Source: an uncultured Lachnospiraceae bacterium (GTDB lineage Bacteria > Bacillota > Clostridia > Lachnospirales > Lachnospiraceae). From it: 64,000 bases of DNA. Under the pieces are notes generated by a model. The model did not search any database. It saw only the letters and a list, made by a program, of their open reading frames with translations, and had not been told where the DNA came from. Made by a program: the position numbers and the translations under genes. The stretch spans positions 62,001-126,000 of the forward strand of contig CANQPJ010000002.1 of assembly GCA_947625755.1 (NCBI GenBank). Reading direction: 5' to 3'. Of this stretch, positions 63,182-64,000 are shown in pieces (position 1 is the first letter of the stretch; every line of letters starts with the position of its first letter).

Positions 63182-63210
63182 TTCACATTATTGGTAAAAT
63201 ATGATATAGA
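63182..63210 (+). promoter_or_regulatory. Sigma-A promoter of the DUF6512-type gene
   Basis: TTCACA (63182-63187), a 17-base spacer and TATAGA (63205-63210). The ATG is 25 bp downstream. Confidence 0.65.
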
Positions 63211-63234
63211 AAACAGACCTTTAGGAGACGGCTC

Positions 63235-63714
63235 ATGAACAAAAAATTTTGTAAATATACAGCATTGGGAATGCTCTTTAATTTTATTTTTGGAACACTG
63301 CTTCATTTCTTGTATGAATGGACAGGAAAAAATCCGATTATCGGACTATTTGCTCCTATGAATGAAAGTGTATTTGAACATTTAAAAATGCTTTACTTTC
63401 CTATGCTCATCTGGGTAATGATTGGATATTATAAATATGCAGGAAAAAACCGTGGTTATTTTCCTGCAGCATTTGTGGGCTTAATATGTGGTCTTCTGAC
63501 AATGCCGGTTATTTTTTACACATATACGGCTTTTACCAAAACAGAAATTCTGTTTGTTGACATTATCATTTTTATACTAAGTATAATTATCGCCTATTCC
63601 ATATTTTGTTTTATTTATCTCAATTATCATTGGCAGTTTTTTTCCGTAAAAGGGGGAATCTTCCTGTGGGAGATAGTCTTTGTAATGTTTATTGTTTATT
63701 ACTTTTTTCAATAA
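63235..63714 (+). CDS. DUF6512-type membrane protein of unknown function
   Basis: A 159-residue hydrophobic protein with about five membrane helices. The conserved-looking APMNESVFEHLKMLYFPML and HWQFF segments match the DUF6512 family as I recall it. The function is unknown. The start has an AGGAGA site. Its end overlaps the end of the formate/nitrite transporter gene by 26 bp in tail-to-tail orientation, so the two transcripts are antisense at their 3' ends. Confidence 0.75.
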   Translation: MNKKFCKYTALGMLFNFIFGTLLHFLYEWTGKNPIIGLFAPMNESVFEHLKMLYFPMLIWVMIGYYKYAGKNRGYFPAAFVGLICGLLTMPVIFYTYTAFTKTEILFVDIIIFILSIIIAYSIFCFIYLNYHWQFFSVKGGIFLWEIVFVMFIVYYFFQ

Positions 63715-64000
63715 ACCAATAAAATAACCCCATAAATAATCCGCCTGTAATATTTCCCAATGTCACCGGCATCAGATTGCCTGCCAAAAAGCTGCTCCAA
63801 TTCAGTCCTGTCGTATCTATTCCCAAATTGCCATATCTCATATCAATAAAAAGTCCGCTGCTTATCAGGCTCATATTGGCAACGCTATGCTCGAATCCGG
63901 AAAGAACAAATAACATAATCGGTAAAAACAGTCCACCAATCTTTTCCACAGAGGTCTTCGCTGTCAATGTCATCATAACAGCAACACACACCAATATATT
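63689..64000 (-). CDS. Formate/nitrite transporter family protein, 5' part outside window
   Basis: The C-terminal 103 residues of an FNT-family pentameric anion channel. Visible: NILVCVAVMM, SGFEHSVANMSLI (HSVAN is typical) and NLMPVTLGNITGGLF. The frame stays open to base 64000, so the start lies beyond the window. Substrate (formate, nitrite or hydrosulfide) is not determined by this part. Its stop lies inside the end of the DUF6512-type gene. Confidence 0.9.
   Translation of the reverse strand, partial: NILVCVAVMMTLTAKTSVEKIGGLFLPIMLFVLSGFEHSVANMSLISSGLFIDMRYGNLGIDTTGLNWSSFLAGNLMPVTLGNITGGLFMGLFYWFIEKSNKQ

Overview
The window looks like chromosome of a low-GC, spore-forming Clostridia member, most likely Lachnospiraceae. 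The evidence is the AT-rich sequence, strong GGAGG ribosome binding sites, consensus sigma-A promoters, the SCIFF six-cysteine peptide system (scfA/scfB), ytfI/ytfJ (GerW) sporulation genes, a T-box before thrS, an infC-rpmI-rplT operon with an attenuator leader, zinc-type L28, and a tmRNA tag ending in AEDNLAYAA. No phage, plasmid, transposase or CRISPR genes are visible. Almost everything is housekeeping gene content in native order, mostly on the minus strand.

Layout. 1-8.9 kb (minus): rel (cut by the window edge), apt, recJ, a terminator, secDF, scfB, scfA and a small membrane protein. 9.0-10.4 kb (plus): CBS-domain membrane protein, followed by repeat array A. 10.7-12.1 kb (minus): pyrI-pyrB. 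12.3 kb (plus): purine nucleoside phosphorylase, tail to tail with rnpB (minus). 13.7-17.6 kb (plus): sulfate ABC transporter sbp-cysT-cysW-cysA. 17.6-22.7 kb (minus): nucleoside kinase, trmK, dnaG, dgt; rpoD is absent from its usual place between dnaG and trmK. 22.8-23.1 kb (plus): two tRNA-Leu genes and a terminator, then repeat array B. 23.6-46.3 kb (minus): rplT, rpmI, infC with leader, DUF1540 protein, thrS with T-box, CAP-domain secreted protein, membrane-anchored trigger-factor-like protein, guaB, fakA/asp23, rpmB, split metH with a separate activation protein, metF, a 46-residue membrane peptide, ytfJ, ytfI, two unknown genes, lysA, malQ and a rhomboid-like protein. 46.6-50.8 kb (plus): a 1415-residue acyl-CoA dehydratase activase fusion, then repeat array C. 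51.4-62.6 kb (minus): arylsulfate sulfotransferase, cysNC, cysD, a small unknown gene, AlkD-like protein, ung, a lipid kinase, hisF, hisH and a two-component system. 62.8-64 kb: ssrA (plus), a DUF6512-type membrane protein (plus) and the 3' part of a formate/nitrite transporter (minus).

The most unusual structure is a family of tandem repeats at three places (10357-10622, 23219-23514 and 50918-51327). Each repeat is a ~41-bp imperfect dyad (TTACATAT...ATATGTAA) plus a 33-bp conserved spacer. The period is 74 bp in all but one step (73 bp), with 4, 4 and 6 copies. All three arrays lie between convergent genes. Two share an extra flanking hairpin with conserved surroundings, and all three share an end motif. 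A 74-bp period is close to seven helical turns, so all dyads would face the same side of the DNA. I cannot match this element to a named family from memory.

Other points of interest: two small genes have the Shine-Dalgarno sequence locked inside a long perfect or near-perfect hairpin; an arylsulfotransferase sits directly behind ATP sulfurylase/APS kinase with no reductase nearby; and hisH is translationally coupled to a sensor kinase.
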